Positions 17,637-26,834 of a stretch of 64,000 nt of DNA are shown here, in pieces. This DNA is from Komagataeibacter rhaeticus (GTDB lineage Bacteria > Pseudomonadota > Alphaproteobacteria > Acetobacterales > Acetobacteraceae). The stretch spans positions 1 to 64,000 of the forward strand of contig NZ_NKTZ01000011.1 of assembly GCF_003207855.1 (NCBI RefSeq), given 5' to 3'. The notes beneath the pieces were generated by a model. That model had not been told where the DNA came from and did not search any database. It saw nothing but the letters and a program-made list of their open reading frames with translations. Positions within the stretch are counted from its first letter, which is position 1, and the number at the start of each line of letters is the position of its first letter. Both the position numbers and the translations under genes were made by a program.

Positions 17637-18734
17637 TCATTGCGGCGCGATCCAGTCCATCCATCCCGGTGCAATGGGCAGCGGGGCGTCGCGCCCTTTC
17701 TGGTCCGCCATCCAGGCCGCCGCCGCCGCATCCCCGCCCGAAGGCAGAAAGCTGTCCGGCCGCTCGATCCATGCCACGATATCCGCTGTGATCCGTTCCC
17801 CCTCCCGGCTGCGCAGGAGCAGATGGTAGCCACCCGGGCTGTAGTCATGCCGCGTTGTGGCGGGCAGCCGCCGCCAGGCCCGTGCCATGGCAGCGGGGGG
17901 AATGATCTGGTCATGGCCGCCATACACAACGAGTACCCGGCCACGTACCCGCGCGCAGGCCGAGGCCGCCTGATGCATGAGGTCGGTCAGCCCCGCAAGC
18001 GCCGTAGTGCGGGTATCCCGCAGGGTCAGCGGGTCGTAATACAGGCGTGCCAGCGCCAGCCTGTCATCGGCGGCGGTGACATGCACGGGCAGTTCACGCC
18101 CGCTCAGCCGCCAGTCCGGTGCCATGGCGGCCATCAGGTGCGTGGTGATGCGTGTGCCCCCGTCCAGATCCCATAAAGCCGGGGCCAGCAGGATATACCC
18201 CGCCACCGGCGGTCCGTCAGGACGGGCCGCCATAAGGGCAGCCAGCGCGCCACCCATGCTTTCGCCCATTACATAAAGCGGCACGCCGGGATGTTCACGC
18301 CCGATGGTGGCAAGAAGGCTGGTGGCCGTATGCAGCAGGCTGTCGGTGCCTGCCCAGCTACCGCGCTGCGCGGTCTGGCCAAAACCGGGCAGGTCGGGGG
18401 CAATCAGGGTCAGCCCCGCCGCATTCAGCGCCGGGGCCGGGCGTTCCCACGCATCCCGGCTGTCATTGAAGCCATGCAGGGCCAAGATGACAGCCTGCTC
18501 ACGCCCGTGCGCATTCCAGATCCGCAGCGGCACACGGCCCACGCCCGTAAGGTTCACTACCCGGTCAGCCGGGACCAGGCGGGCCAGTTCAGGGTGCCGC
18601 GCCGGGGGGACGGGGGCGGGGGATTCCCGCGTGGCGCATGCCGCCAGCATGAGAAAAAGCGCTGGATAAAGCAGGCGTGACAGGCGAATGTTTGAAAGCA
18701 CGGCAATCCTGCGTATCATCATGACCCAGCGCAT
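17637..18734 (-). CDS. Lipoprotein alpha/beta-hydrolase (monoacylglycerol lipase-like)
   Basis: 365 residues. A signal sequence ends in the lipobox LAAC (Cys33), so it should be a lipid-anchored periplasmic or outer-membrane enzyme. The catalytic fold is clear: LALHGFNDS oxyanion region, nucleophile elbow GESMGG, aspartate in GGHDQII and histidine in GGYHLLL. The overall plan matches lysophospholipase/monoglyceride lipase (Hydrolase_4). It probably hydrolyses lipid or carboxyl esters at the envelope. It is divergent from the zf-CHCC/polA genes. Confidence 0.83.
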   Translation of the reverse strand: MRWVMMIRRIAVLSNIRLSRLLYPALFLMLAACATRESPAPVPPARHPELARLVPADRVVNLTGVGRVPLRIWNAHGREQAVILALHGFNDSRDAWERPAPALNAAGLTLIAPDLPGFGQTAQRGSWAGTDSLLHTATSLLATIGREHPGVPLYVMGESMGGALAALMAARPDGPPVAGYILLAPALWDLDGGTRITTHLMAAMAPDWRLSGRELPVHVTAADDRLALARLYYDPLTLRDTRTTALAGLTDLMHQAASACARVRGRVLVVYGGHDQIIPPAAMARAWRRLPATTRHDYSPGGYHLLLRSREGERITADIVAWIERPDSFLPSGGDAAAAAWMADQKGRDAPLPIAPGWMDWIAPQ

Positions 18735-18796
18735 GATCCCTTACCGGCGGGATCAATGCAAATCCAAGCCGGATAACAGCCCGAGGCCCGTATACC

Positions 18797-19012
18797 ATGC
18801 AAGCCCTGTCCCCCGATCCCGTTCCACACCCGCGCCTGGGTACGATTGAAACCATCGTTGTCGATTCGCGCACCCTATCCTGCGATGGCGGTCTGGGTGC
18901 CCTGGGGCATCCGCGCGTTTTCCTGCGCATTGGCCACCACCAGACATTCTGTCCCTACTGCTCGCGGCTGTTCGTGCTGAACCCCGATGCACCGGCGGGC
19001 AGCGAGCACTGA
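18797..19012 (+). CDS. zf-CHCC zinc-finger protein
   Basis: 71 residues with the C-x8-H-x12-C-x2-C arrangement (LSCDGG, ALGHP, FCPYCSRLF) of the zf-CHCC family, which includes the complex I subunit NDUFS6. Bacterial stand-alone members are small, zinc-binding and of unclear role. It lies 14 bases before polA and is read the same way, so co-transcription is likely. Confidence 0.85.
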   Translation: MQALSPDPVPHPRLGTIETIVVDSRTLSCDGGLGALGHPRVFLRIGHHQTFCPYCSRLFVLNPDAPAGSEH

Positions 19013-19026
19013 TCGCATACTGAGAC

Positions 19027-21801
19027 ATGTCCAGCGACAAGCAGGTTCACCTGATCCTGGTGGATGGTTCGGGCTTCATTTTCCGCGCCTTTCACGCCCT
19101 GCCCCCCATGACCAGCCCCGACGGCACGCCCGTCAACGCGGTCTATGGCTTTTCCAACATGCTTTCGCGCCTGCTGCGCGAGCATGCGGGCACCCATCTG
19201 GCGGTCATATTCGATGCCGGGCGGCATACGTTCCGCAATGACCTGTATAGTGAATACAAGGCCCACCGCCCCGAACCGCCAGAGGAACTGCGCCCGCAGT
19301 TCAGCCTTGTGCGCGACGCGACCGCAGCCTTTGGCGTGCCCGCGCTGGAGGAAGCGGGATGGGAAGCCGATGACCTGATCGCGGCCTATGCCCGCAAGGT
19401 GACTGACGCGGGCGGGCAGTGCACCATCTATTCGTCGGACAAGGATCTCATGCAGCTCATCCGCCCCGGCGTGATGATGATGGACCCGATCAAGAACCGG
19501 CCGATCGGGGAAAAGGAAGTCGAGGCCAAGTTTGGCGTGACCCCGGACAGGGTGGCGCAGGTGCAGGCCCTGATTGGCGACCCGGTGGACAACGTGCCCG
19601 GCGTGCCCGGCATCGGACCCAAGACCGCATCGGCGCTGATGGCGGAATACGGGTCGCTGGATGGCATACTGGCCGGGGCCGAGGGCATGAAGGCGTCCAG
19701 GCGGCGTGACAACCTGCTGGCCCATGCCGACATGGCGCGCCTGTCGCTGGAACTGGTGACATTGCGTGAGGACGCACCGTGCCCTGAACCCCTGTCCGCC
19801 CTCGTCTGCTGCGATGTGGACATGGAGCGGCTGGGCGCATGGCTGGCGGAGATGGGGTTCTCCTCTCTGCTGCAGCGCATGGGGCTGAAGGCGAAGCCGC
19901 GCCCGCGCATATCCGCCCATGCGCACCCCGCCGCCGTGGCGGAGCCGGAAGGCGCACTGCCGCCAGTCCCGTCCGAGGGGTATGGCCCGTACGAGACGGT
20001 AACCGACCCTGAAATCCTGCGCCAGTGGGTGGAGCAGGCCCGCACCAGCGGCGTCTGCGCGGTGGATACGGAAACCGACGGGCTGGACCCGCTGACCGCC
20101 CCGCTGGTCGGCATCTCGCTCGCCCCGCAATGCGGGCGGGCGTGCTATATCCCGCTGGGCCATCAGGTTGACCTGATGGACAGCCTTGGCACGCCCCAGA
20201 TGCCGGTCGGGACGGCGCTGGAAATTCTCGAACCCCTGTTTGCCGACCCGTCGGTGCTCAAGGTGTTCCAGAATGCCAAATTCGACCTGCTGGTGCTGAC
20301 ACAGGCAGGCAGCGTCCAGCCCGCGCCGATTGATGACACGATGCTGATTTCCTATGCCCAGTCGGCGGGACAGCACGGGCAGGGGATGGATGAACTCTCG
20401 CGCCTGACCCTGGACCACAGCCCCATTCCGTATGATGAAGTCACGGGTACGGGCCGCAACCGGGTAGTGTTCTCGCAGGTCGATATCGCGCGTGCCACGC
20501 CGTATGCCGCGGAAGACGCCGATGTGACCCTGCGCCTGTGGCAGGTGCTCAGGCCCCGGCTGCGCACCAGTCGCGCGCTGGCGCTGTATGAGGAAATGGA
20601 ACGCCCGCTGATCCCGATCCTGGCGGATATGGAGCGTGCGGGCATTGCGGTGGATGCGGATGACCTGCGCGCCATGTCCATCGAGTTCGCGCAGCGCATG
20701 GGTGTGATCGAGGCCGAGATCCACAAGCTGGCGGGGCGTGAGTTCAATGTCGGTTCCCCCAAGCAGCTGGGTGAGATCCTGTTTGATGAAATGGGCCTGC
20801 CCGGTGGCAAGCGCACCAAGGCGGGGGCGTGGGGCACGGACTCATCGGTGTTGCAGGATCTGGCGGATCAGGGGCACGACCTGCCTGCGCGCATCCTGGC
20901 CTGGCGGCAGCTCGCCAAGCTGAAAAGCACCTATGCCGACGCGCTGCTCAACCAGATCAATCCGGCAACGGGGCGGGTACATACCTCCTTCCAGATGGCG
21001 GTGACGACAACGGGGCGGCTGTCATCGAATGATCCGAACCTGCAGAACATCCCCATCCGCACGGAAGAAGGCGGGCGCATCCGCCGTGCCTTTGTCGCGG
21101 CACCGGGGCATCTCCTCGTCTCGGCCGACTATTCCCAGATCGAGCTGCGGCTGCTGGCCGATGTTGCGAACATCCCCGCATTGCGTGAAGCCTTTGCGCT
21201 GGGGCAGGACATCCATGCCCGCACGGCGTCCGAAGTGTTCGGCATACCGCTCGAAGGCATGGACCCGCTGACGCGCAGGCGCGCCAAGGCCATCAATTTC
21301 GGCATCATCTACGGTATCAGCGCCTTTGGCCTGGGCCGCCAGCTTGGCATCCCGCCAGGGGAGGCGCGGGGCTATATCGATGCCTATTTCGCCCGCTATC
21401 CCGGTATCCGCGATTACATGGAACGGGTAAAGGCCGAAGCCCGGGCGAAGGGATACGTGACCACGCCCTTCGGCCGCCGCTGCTGGGTGCCCGGCATTGC
21501 CGACAAAAGCGCCGTGCGCCGCAACTATGCCGAGCGTCAGGCCATCAACGCCCCGCTGCAGGGCGGGGCGGCGGACATCATAAAACGCGCCATGGTGCGA
21601 ATTCCTGCAGCCCTTTCGGATGCGGGGCTTGACGGACGCATGCTCCTTCAGGTCCATGACGAACTTGTGTTCGAGGTGCGCAAGGATGATGCCGATCGTC
21701 TGGCAGCCCTCGTCAGGCAGGTCATGGAATCCGCAGCCACCCTTTCGGTGCCGCTGGTCGTGGAAACCGGGACCGGAACGAACTGGGCGGATGCACACTG
21801 A
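19027..21801 (+). CDS. polA: DNA polymerase I
   Basis: 924 residues, full length. A 5'-3' exonuclease domain (about 1-290) contains DGSGFIFRAFHA and the helix-hairpin-helix VPGVPGIGPKTA. A 3'-5' proofreading domain (about 325-510) has all three exo motifs intact: DTETDG near 347, QNAKFD, and YAAEDAD. The polymerase domain shows DYSQIELR (D701 region), RRRAKAINFGIIYG (fingers O-helix) and HDE near 878. It acts in Okazaki fragment maturation and excision repair. Its stop codon shares one base with the start of the Sco-like gene, an unusual coupling for polA. Confidence 0.97.
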   Translation: MSSDKQVHLILVDGSGFIFRAFHALPPMTSPDGTPVNAVYGFSNMLSRLLREHAGTHLAVIFDAGRHTFRNDLYSEYKAHRPEPPEELRPQFSLVRDATAAFGVPALEEAGWEADDLIAAYARKVTDAGGQCTIYSSDKDLMQLIRPGVMMMDPIKNRPIGEKEVEAKFGVTPDRVAQVQALIGDPVDNVPGVPGIGPKTASALMAEYGSLDGILAGAEGMKASRRRDNLLAHADMARLSLELVTLREDAPCPEPLSALVCCDVDMERLGAWLAEMGFSSLLQRMGLKAKPRPRISAHAHPAAVAEPEGALPPVPSEGYGPYETVTDPEILRQWVEQARTSGVCAVDTETDGLDPLTAPLVGISLAPQCGRACYIPLGHQVDLMDSLGTPQMPVGTALEILEPLFADPSVLKVFQNAKFDLLVLTQAGSVQPAPIDDTMLISYAQSAGQHGQGMDELSRLTLDHSPIPYDEVTGTGRNRVVFSQVDIARATPYAAEDADVTLRLWQVLRPRLRTSRALALYEEMERPLIPILADMERAGIAVDADDLRAMSIEFAQRMGVIEAEIHKLAGREFNVGSPKQLGEILFDEMGLPGGKRTKAGAWGTDSSVLQDLADQGHDLPARILAWRQLAKLKSTYADALLNQINPATGRVHTSFQMAVTTTGRLSSNDPNLQNIPIRTEEGGRIRRAFVAAPGHLLVSADYSQIELRLLADVANIPALREAFALGQDIHARTASEVFGIPLEGMDPLTRRRAKAINFGIIYGISAFGLGRQLGIPPGEARGYIDAYFARYPGIRDYMERVKAEARAKGYVTTPFGRRCWVPGIADKSAVRRNYAERQAINAPLQGGAADIIKRAMVRIPAALSDAGLDGRMLLQVHDELVFEVRKDDADRLAALVRQVMESAATLSVPLVVETGTGTNWADAH

Positions 21802-22430
21802 TGATGCGAAATGAACGGGACCGGTTTTTCCTGCTGGTCGGGCTGGCCATTGTGGTGGTTTCTTCAATCTTTGGCTATGTGGGTTACCGCTGGTCGGACA
21901 GCGCGCCCGTGCCGCTGACCAGCTATGGCAACCCGGTGGGCGGGTCGTTCCGTCTGGTCAATGGGGCGGATGGGTCGGTGCTGGATACCGATTTCCGGGG
22001 CCGGTGGATGCTGGTCTATTTCGGTTCCACCCACTGCCCCGATACGGTCTGTGGCGCCACGGTCAAGGCCATGGCGGAAGGGGTGGAAGCACTGGGCCAC
22101 GACCGCGCGCGGCTGGCGGTGCCCATTTTCATTACCCTTGACCCCATGCGCGATACGTCTGACGTGCTGCGTACCTATGCGCTGCGCTATGGCTCGCATG
22201 TCACGGTCATGACCGCATCGCCCAAGATGATCGAGGCGGTGGCAAAGGAATACCACGCCCCCTATGTCCGCCATGAGGGGGAGAATGGCGACTACACCAT
22301 GGAACCCGCCACCCAGATCGTGATCATGTCTCCGACTGGTCGGTATGAAGGCAGCCTGCCCGCCACCGCCACGGCGGCCGAGATCACCGCGCGGATGAGC
22401 GAACTCATGAACGCGCAGGGCGGGCACTGA
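21801..22430 (+). CDS. Sco/SenC-like protein with altered copper site
   Basis: 209 residues. An N-terminal anchor (residues 9-27) precedes a thioredoxin-like Sco domain facing the periplasm: GGSFRLVNGADG, FRGRWMLVYFGSTHCPDTVC, FITLDPMRD. Two features differ from copper-binding Sco proteins. The cysteine pair is C79-x4-C84 where the family has CxxxC, and the conserved VDH histidine is replaced by MEP in DYTMEPATQ. Copper delivery to cytochrome oxidase in the usual way is therefore doubtful, and a thiol-redox role is more likely. It overlaps the polA stop by one base and is followed 14 bases later by a solute-binding protein. Confidence 0.85.
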   Translation: MMRNERDRFFLLVGLAIVVVSSIFGYVGYRWSDSAPVPLTSYGNPVGGSFRLVNGADGSVLDTDFRGRWMLVYFGSTHCPDTVCGATVKAMAEGVEALGHDRARLAVPIFITLDPMRDTSDVLRTYALRYGSHVTVMTASPKMIEAVAKEYHAPYVRHEGENGDYTMEPATQIVIMSPTGRYEGSLPATATAAEITARMSELMNAQGGH

Positions 22431-22444
22431 AAAAGGGGCCGCGC

Positions 22445-24121
22445 ATGAAACCCGCGTGGCGGCATGCGGGCCTGGTCCTTGCGGGCGGGCTTGCGCTGCT
22501 TGGCCTGCCCGCGCGGGCAGATACGCAGGCCAGCCCCCACCGGGGCGGCACGTTACGGCTGACCGCAGCCAGTTCCGCCGGAACGCTGGACCCGCAGATC
22601 AACTACACCAGCCAGTACATGCAGCTGGAAAGCGTCGTCTATGACGGGCTGCTGACCTATCCCAAGCTGGAGGGACCGGCAGGCAGTCAGGTCGTGCCCG
22701 ATCTGGCGCAGGCCATGCCCGAGCGGCTGGATGGGGGGCGGACATGGGTTTTCACGCTGCGGGAGGGTATCCGCTTTTCCAATGGCGCGCCGGTTACGGT
22801 GGCGGATGTGGCGGCTTCGCTGCGGCGGATCTTCATGGTGGGTTCGCCTACGGCCGGGTCATTTTACGGCGGCATCATCGGCGCGGATGCCTGCCTGCGC
22901 GCGCCAGCGGCCTGTACGCTGCAGGGCGGGGTGGAAACGGATGCAGCCACCCGGCGCATTACCATCCGCCTGAACGCACCGGATTCCGAATTCCCGTACA
23001 AGATCGCCTTCGGCCACGCGGTTATCCTGCCCGCCAGTACTCCCGCCCATGATCTGGGCAATGATATCGCACCCGGCACTGGGCCGTACCGCATCGTCTC
23101 ATCCAGTCCCGACCAGGGCATGCGGCTGGAGCGCAATCCCTACTTTCATGAATGGAGCGAGACGGCCCAGCCCGATGGCTATGTGGACGGCATCAACTAT
23201 GATTTCGGCCTGTCGGAGGAAGACGCGCTGACCGCGGTGGAGCGCGGGCAGTATGACTGGATGGCCGGTCTCAAGCCACTGGACCGACTGGGTGAGATCG
23301 GCGGACAGTACACCGCGCAGGTACACGTCTATCCGCTTTACGGCCTTCTGTTCCTGCCAATGAATGTGAACATCCCGCCCTTCAGCAGCATCAAGGCCAG
23401 GCAGGCGGTCAATTACGCGCTGGACCGCCGCGCCATGACCATCCTGTATGGCGGGTCGGGCATCGCCGCCCCGCTGTGCCGCATGGTGCCGCCGGGCCTG
23501 CTGCCCGGTGATGGCGCCTGTGCGTGGACACAGGGGGCCGATCCCGATCATCCGGCCCCTGTCTGGGCCCACCCCGATCTGGCCCGCGCGCGCCAGCTTG
23601 TGCATGAAAGCGGGACGGAGGGGCAGGACGTGACCCTGATTGTCGAGGCCACGGCCATGGACACCAGCATGGGCACCTATCTGCGCGACATGCTGCAGGC
23701 CATTGGCTACCATGCGCGACTGCATCCGCTCTCACCCGCCATGGAACTGTCCTATGCGCAGAACACGGCCAACCACGTCCAGATCAGCCTGATGGGGTGG
23801 TATGCGGATTATGCCTCCCCCTCCAATTTCCTAGATACCGTGTTCGGTTGCGAGAACTTCCATCCCGGCTCCGACAGTTCGATCAACATATCGGGCCTGT
23901 GCGACCCGGTGGTCCAGGCGCTGGTGGCACGCATCCGGCAGGCGCCCGACGCGCAGGCGGCGCAGGTACTGTGGCAGCAGGTGGACGATCGCATCACCCG
24001 TCTTGCCCCTGCCGCCCCCATGATCAGCATAAGCTATGTGGATCTGGTCTCGCCCCGGCTGGGTCATTATTTCTCCACCAGCCTGTACCACATGGCGTTT
24101 TCACGCGTGTGGGTTCGTTAG
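22445..24121 (+). CDS. ABC transporter substrate-binding protein, family 5
   Basis: 558 residues with a signal peptide (about 1-25, ending PARA) and good Shine-Dalgarno sequence AAGGGGCC. Family 5 (oligopeptide/nickel type) signs are RGGTLRLTAASSAGTLDPQ at the mature N-terminus, LTYPKLEG, WVFTLREGIRFSNGAPVTVADV and the late INYALDRRAM. It is a periplasmic binding protein for peptides or similar solutes. No permease or ATPase is adjacent, so it either serves a transporter elsewhere or is an orphan. Convergent with the saccharide operon. Confidence 0.87.
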   Translation: MKPAWRHAGLVLAGGLALLGLPARADTQASPHRGGTLRLTAASSAGTLDPQINYTSQYMQLESVVYDGLLTYPKLEGPAGSQVVPDLAQAMPERLDGGRTWVFTLREGIRFSNGAPVTVADVAASLRRIFMVGSPTAGSFYGGIIGADACLRAPAACTLQGGVETDAATRRITIRLNAPDSEFPYKIAFGHAVILPASTPAHDLGNDIAPGTGPYRIVSSSPDQGMRLERNPYFHEWSETAQPDGYVDGINYDFGLSEEDALTAVERGQYDWMAGLKPLDRLGEIGGQYTAQVHVYPLYGLLFLPMNVNIPPFSSIKARQAVNYALDRRAMTILYGGSGIAAPLCRMVPPGLLPGDGACAWTQGADPDHPAPVWAHPDLARARQLVHESGTEGQDVTLIVEATAMDTSMGTYLRDMLQAIGYHARLHPLSPAMELSYAQNTANHVQISLMGWYADYASPSNFLDTVFGCENFHPGSDSSINISGLCDPVVQALVARIRQAPDAQAAQVLWQQVDDRITRLAPAAPMISISYVDLVSPRLGHYFSTSLYHMAFSRVWVR

Positions 24122-24142
24122 GGGGCCGGTACGGTCGGGACA

Positions 24143-26833
24143 TTACAGGGCGGCAGGCGGTACGATCCGCAGGCAGGCGGTCTTTTCCCGCAGTTCAAGC
24201 CGGGGCGGTGCCAGTATCCCCGATCGGGTCGATCCGCGCGGGTCACGGTCTGGCCGGTTGGCGTAGAGGCTGTTGAACAGGGTATTGTACAGGCTGAGAT
24301 GGATGGATATTGCACCGGCATGGTCCGTCAGCGGGAATGCGGCTTCCTGTCCGATGCTTCCGCCGCAGGGCTGGCCATTCACAAAGCATTCCGCCGCGCC
24401 CCCCACTTCGGGAAGGACAAGGTACCATGTCTGGTCGTCCCTGTGTGCGGGCAGCGTGGTGCACAGGGTGTAAAGGCCTTCACCCGAGAATGCGGGGTAG
24501 CCCTGTGCCTCCCAGCCCCGGTCAACATGGATGGGGTGGGGTTGGGCCTTCTCACCGGCCTGGAAAGACCAGCCACTGCCAAGGATGACCGGGCGTGCGC
24601 CAGGCGCGGGGACAGGGTGGCTGTCTGGCGCCAGCCATGCCGCCGCGGGCGGCACACGGCGTGTTTCCAGGGTAGTGAGTGCCAGGGGCCGCAATATCAT
24701 GCGCAGTGCGCAGCCTGCGGGAAGATGGGCGAGTGTCCGGGTCTTTCCGCTTTCACAAAACCATTGCGTGATCTTCCGGTGGTAAGGGGCGGGGTGCAGG
24801 ACCGCATGCTGCATCTGGCCTGAATCATTGAATGCGGCAATCCGGCGTGTTGCCTCATCCATTTCCTGCAATGCCAGACGTTGCGGCATATTTTCGATAT
24901 GGAAAATATCTTTCTGGAAATGTTTTTTGACATGATGGCCGATCTCGTCAATGCCCGATACATGGCCTGTGCCGCACAGGGTTTTTTCCATGCCGCCTGA
25001 CGGAATGGCGTCGGGCTTCCTGTCATGTGAAAAGAACAGCCGGCCACCGGATCTGGCAAACACATCCAGTGCCCGCAGTGTTTCCGTATTGCGGAATGTG
25101 GTTATGGCCGGAATGATGATGCAGCTGAACGTTCCGGATCTTGCGTTAAGAAGGCCGTTTTCAATATTGTCCGTATGGATCTGGTTTTCATCAATAATGG
25201 TATAGCCTGTTCCGTTATCGAACAGTGCCTCGGCCCAGGCGCCAAAATGCAGCGCGCAGGCGGGTGTTGTCCCGTCCGTTCCTTCCAAAAGGGATTCCAG
25301 CGGATAGAGTAGCGCGACGGACCGGACGGGTGTCCCCTCTTCAAGGAAGGCGGAAAGCCGTGCCACTTCATCCATGACGCCCGGCGCCATGCGCCACCAG
25401 GGCTGCAGGTTGAAACCCGGCGGAAAATCAAAGCGGGGATCAGGGCAGGCGTCACTGGCCAAGGCAAGGATTTCGGGCTGGAACACGGCGTGCAGGAGTA
25501 CGCGCCGTGCCCCCTGCAGCGTGTGGCGCAGCATCTGCGCGCGCAACCGGTCAAGGGTAAGGTCCCATTGCCCCTGCAGGGAGGGGCGGCCGACTTCCCT
25601 TCCTGTCGAATACTGTTCCACTGTACAGCGGCTGCGGCCATGGCTCCGGGCCACGGAATCACCCAGTATGGCGGAAAGCTGGGGCCTGTAATCGGCCGCA
25701 TCCATGACGGTCCGGGTTTTGTAGGCATCAATCCCGAAGGGGTCATTACCGGGCATGACACGGGGGTCAAACCCGTTCAGGCCGCCACGCAGGGCCCAGC
25801 CCCCGACATGGGGCAGCAGTTCATGGCCGGTCAGGCCAATCGCGTGTGTGTCACACCATTTGCGCAGCACCCCGAAAAATGCCTCGTGCATTTTCCGGAT
25901 GTACCGATTGAAGAAAGCGCCCCGCAGGCGCCCGGCTTCCGCGCCTTCTCCATAAAGGCAGGTCAGGAAACCGGTCAGCGTGAAATTGGCGTCCAGCAGG
26001 CTTTCATCCCACAGGATACTGTTGCCAATGGTGCCGGACTGTCCGTCCCATTGGTAAAAGCCGGCATAGGGATGGTCAAAGAAGAAGGCCTCTGCCGTGG
26101 GAAATGCGTCAAGAAGCGGTTCGTATGCCTGTTTTATGAAATGCTGGCCGGCCTGGGGCAGCAGGTAGTTGATCAGCCGTGACGTCTTGCAGCGGCCGGC
26201 GACCAGAATGGTAATGTCCGTTCCATCGGCAAGGGTGGGGGCATGGACATGTAGCACGCACCCATCGGGCCGGGTTTCGCCAATCGTGACCTGTGTGGCG
26301 GGCACGGTGCAGGCAGGCCGCCCTGCATGCCATGTTCCCCCGCCGATTACGGACCAGTCACCCCATAGGGGCTGCCCGCCTTCGTAGCACCAGTTCCTGC
26401 CCGCTGTCCCCAGGAAGGAAAGGAAGGTGGAATGGATGCCCGTCAGTTCCAGCGTTGCCTGCCCCTTGCGGATCGTACCAGACACCCAGAACAGATGCCG
26501 TTCGCGCAGGTGGTCGGCACCGGCAATGGTCCGGCCCCCGCCATGGCCCGACATCCAGCCATATTCATCATAGATTTCAAGCCGCATGCCTGCCTTGTGC
26601 ACCTGCCGTGCAACAAACCGGCACCGGGCGAGATAGGCGTCCGAAAGATAGGTTTCAAGCGGAAGGGGAAGCCGGGCCTGTACCAGCACGCAGCCCAGTC
26701 CGGCCGCCTTCATGTCACGAATGGTCTGGAGGCACTGTTCTTCGGTCGGGAGGAAATGCCAGAACCAGAAGGCCGCTGTCCTGAACCGGCTGTCCGGGGC
26801 GGTGAACCAGGAAGGGGCGTGGGGACTGGTCAT
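24143..26833 (-). CDS. GH106-like glycoside hydrolase (alpha-L-rhamnosidase type)
   Basis: 896 residues from the ATG at 26833, which lies one base after the stop of the upstream gene; an earlier ATG at 26881 would overlap it. The N-terminal barrel start FRTAAFWFWHFLPTEEQCLQ, GLGCVLVQAR and LEIYDEYGWMSGHGGG matches the GH106/related superfamily. The C-terminus is a jelly-roll carbohydrate-binding-like domain (WYLVLPEVGGAAECFVNGQP). The family removes terminal alpha-L-rhamnose. No signal peptide is seen, so it should act in the cytoplasm on imported oligosaccharides. It is last in the operon. Family call by eye; a neighbouring uncharacterised GH family is possible. Confidence 0.66.
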   Translation of the reverse strand: MTSPHAPSWFTAPDSRFRTAAFWFWHFLPTEEQCLQTIRDMKAAGLGCVLVQARLPLPLETYLSDAYLARCRFVARQVHKAGMRLEIYDEYGWMSGHGGGRTIAGADHLRERHLFWVSGTIRKGQATLELTGIHSTFLSFLGTAGRNWCYEGGQPLWGDWSVIGGGTWHAGRPACTVPATQVTIGETRPDGCVLHVHAPTLADGTDITILVAGRCKTSRLINYLLPQAGQHFIKQAYEPLLDAFPTAEAFFFDHPYAGFYQWDGQSGTIGNSILWDESLLDANFTLTGFLTCLYGEGAEAGRLRGAFFNRYIRKMHEAFFGVLRKWCDTHAIGLTGHELLPHVGGWALRGGLNGFDPRVMPGNDPFGIDAYKTRTVMDAADYRPQLSAILGDSVARSHGRSRCTVEQYSTGREVGRPSLQGQWDLTLDRLRAQMLRHTLQGARRVLLHAVFQPEILALASDACPDPRFDFPPGFNLQPWWRMAPGVMDEVARLSAFLEEGTPVRSVALLYPLESLLEGTDGTTPACALHFGAWAEALFDNGTGYTIIDENQIHTDNIENGLLNARSGTFSCIIIPAITTFRNTETLRALDVFARSGGRLFFSHDRKPDAIPSGGMEKTLCGTGHVSGIDEIGHHVKKHFQKDIFHIENMPQRLALQEMDEATRRIAAFNDSGQMQHAVLHPAPYHRKITQWFCESGKTRTLAHLPAGCALRMILRPLALTTLETRRVPPAAAWLAPDSHPVPAPGARPVILGSGWSFQAGEKAQPHPIHVDRGWEAQGYPAFSGEGLYTLCTTLPAHRDDQTWYLVLPEVGGAAECFVNGQPCGGSIGQEAAFPLTDHAGAISIHLSLYNTLFNSLYANRPDRDPRGSTRSGILAPPRLELREKTACLRIVPPAAL

Positions 26834-26834
26834 A

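Noticed and set aside
18955-20724. Long 589-codon open frame on the minus strand opposite polA
   Set aside because: It mirrors the codon periodicity of polA in a GC-rich genome, is rich in His/Arg/Gln with no domain, and has no ribosome site. It is a shadow of polA.
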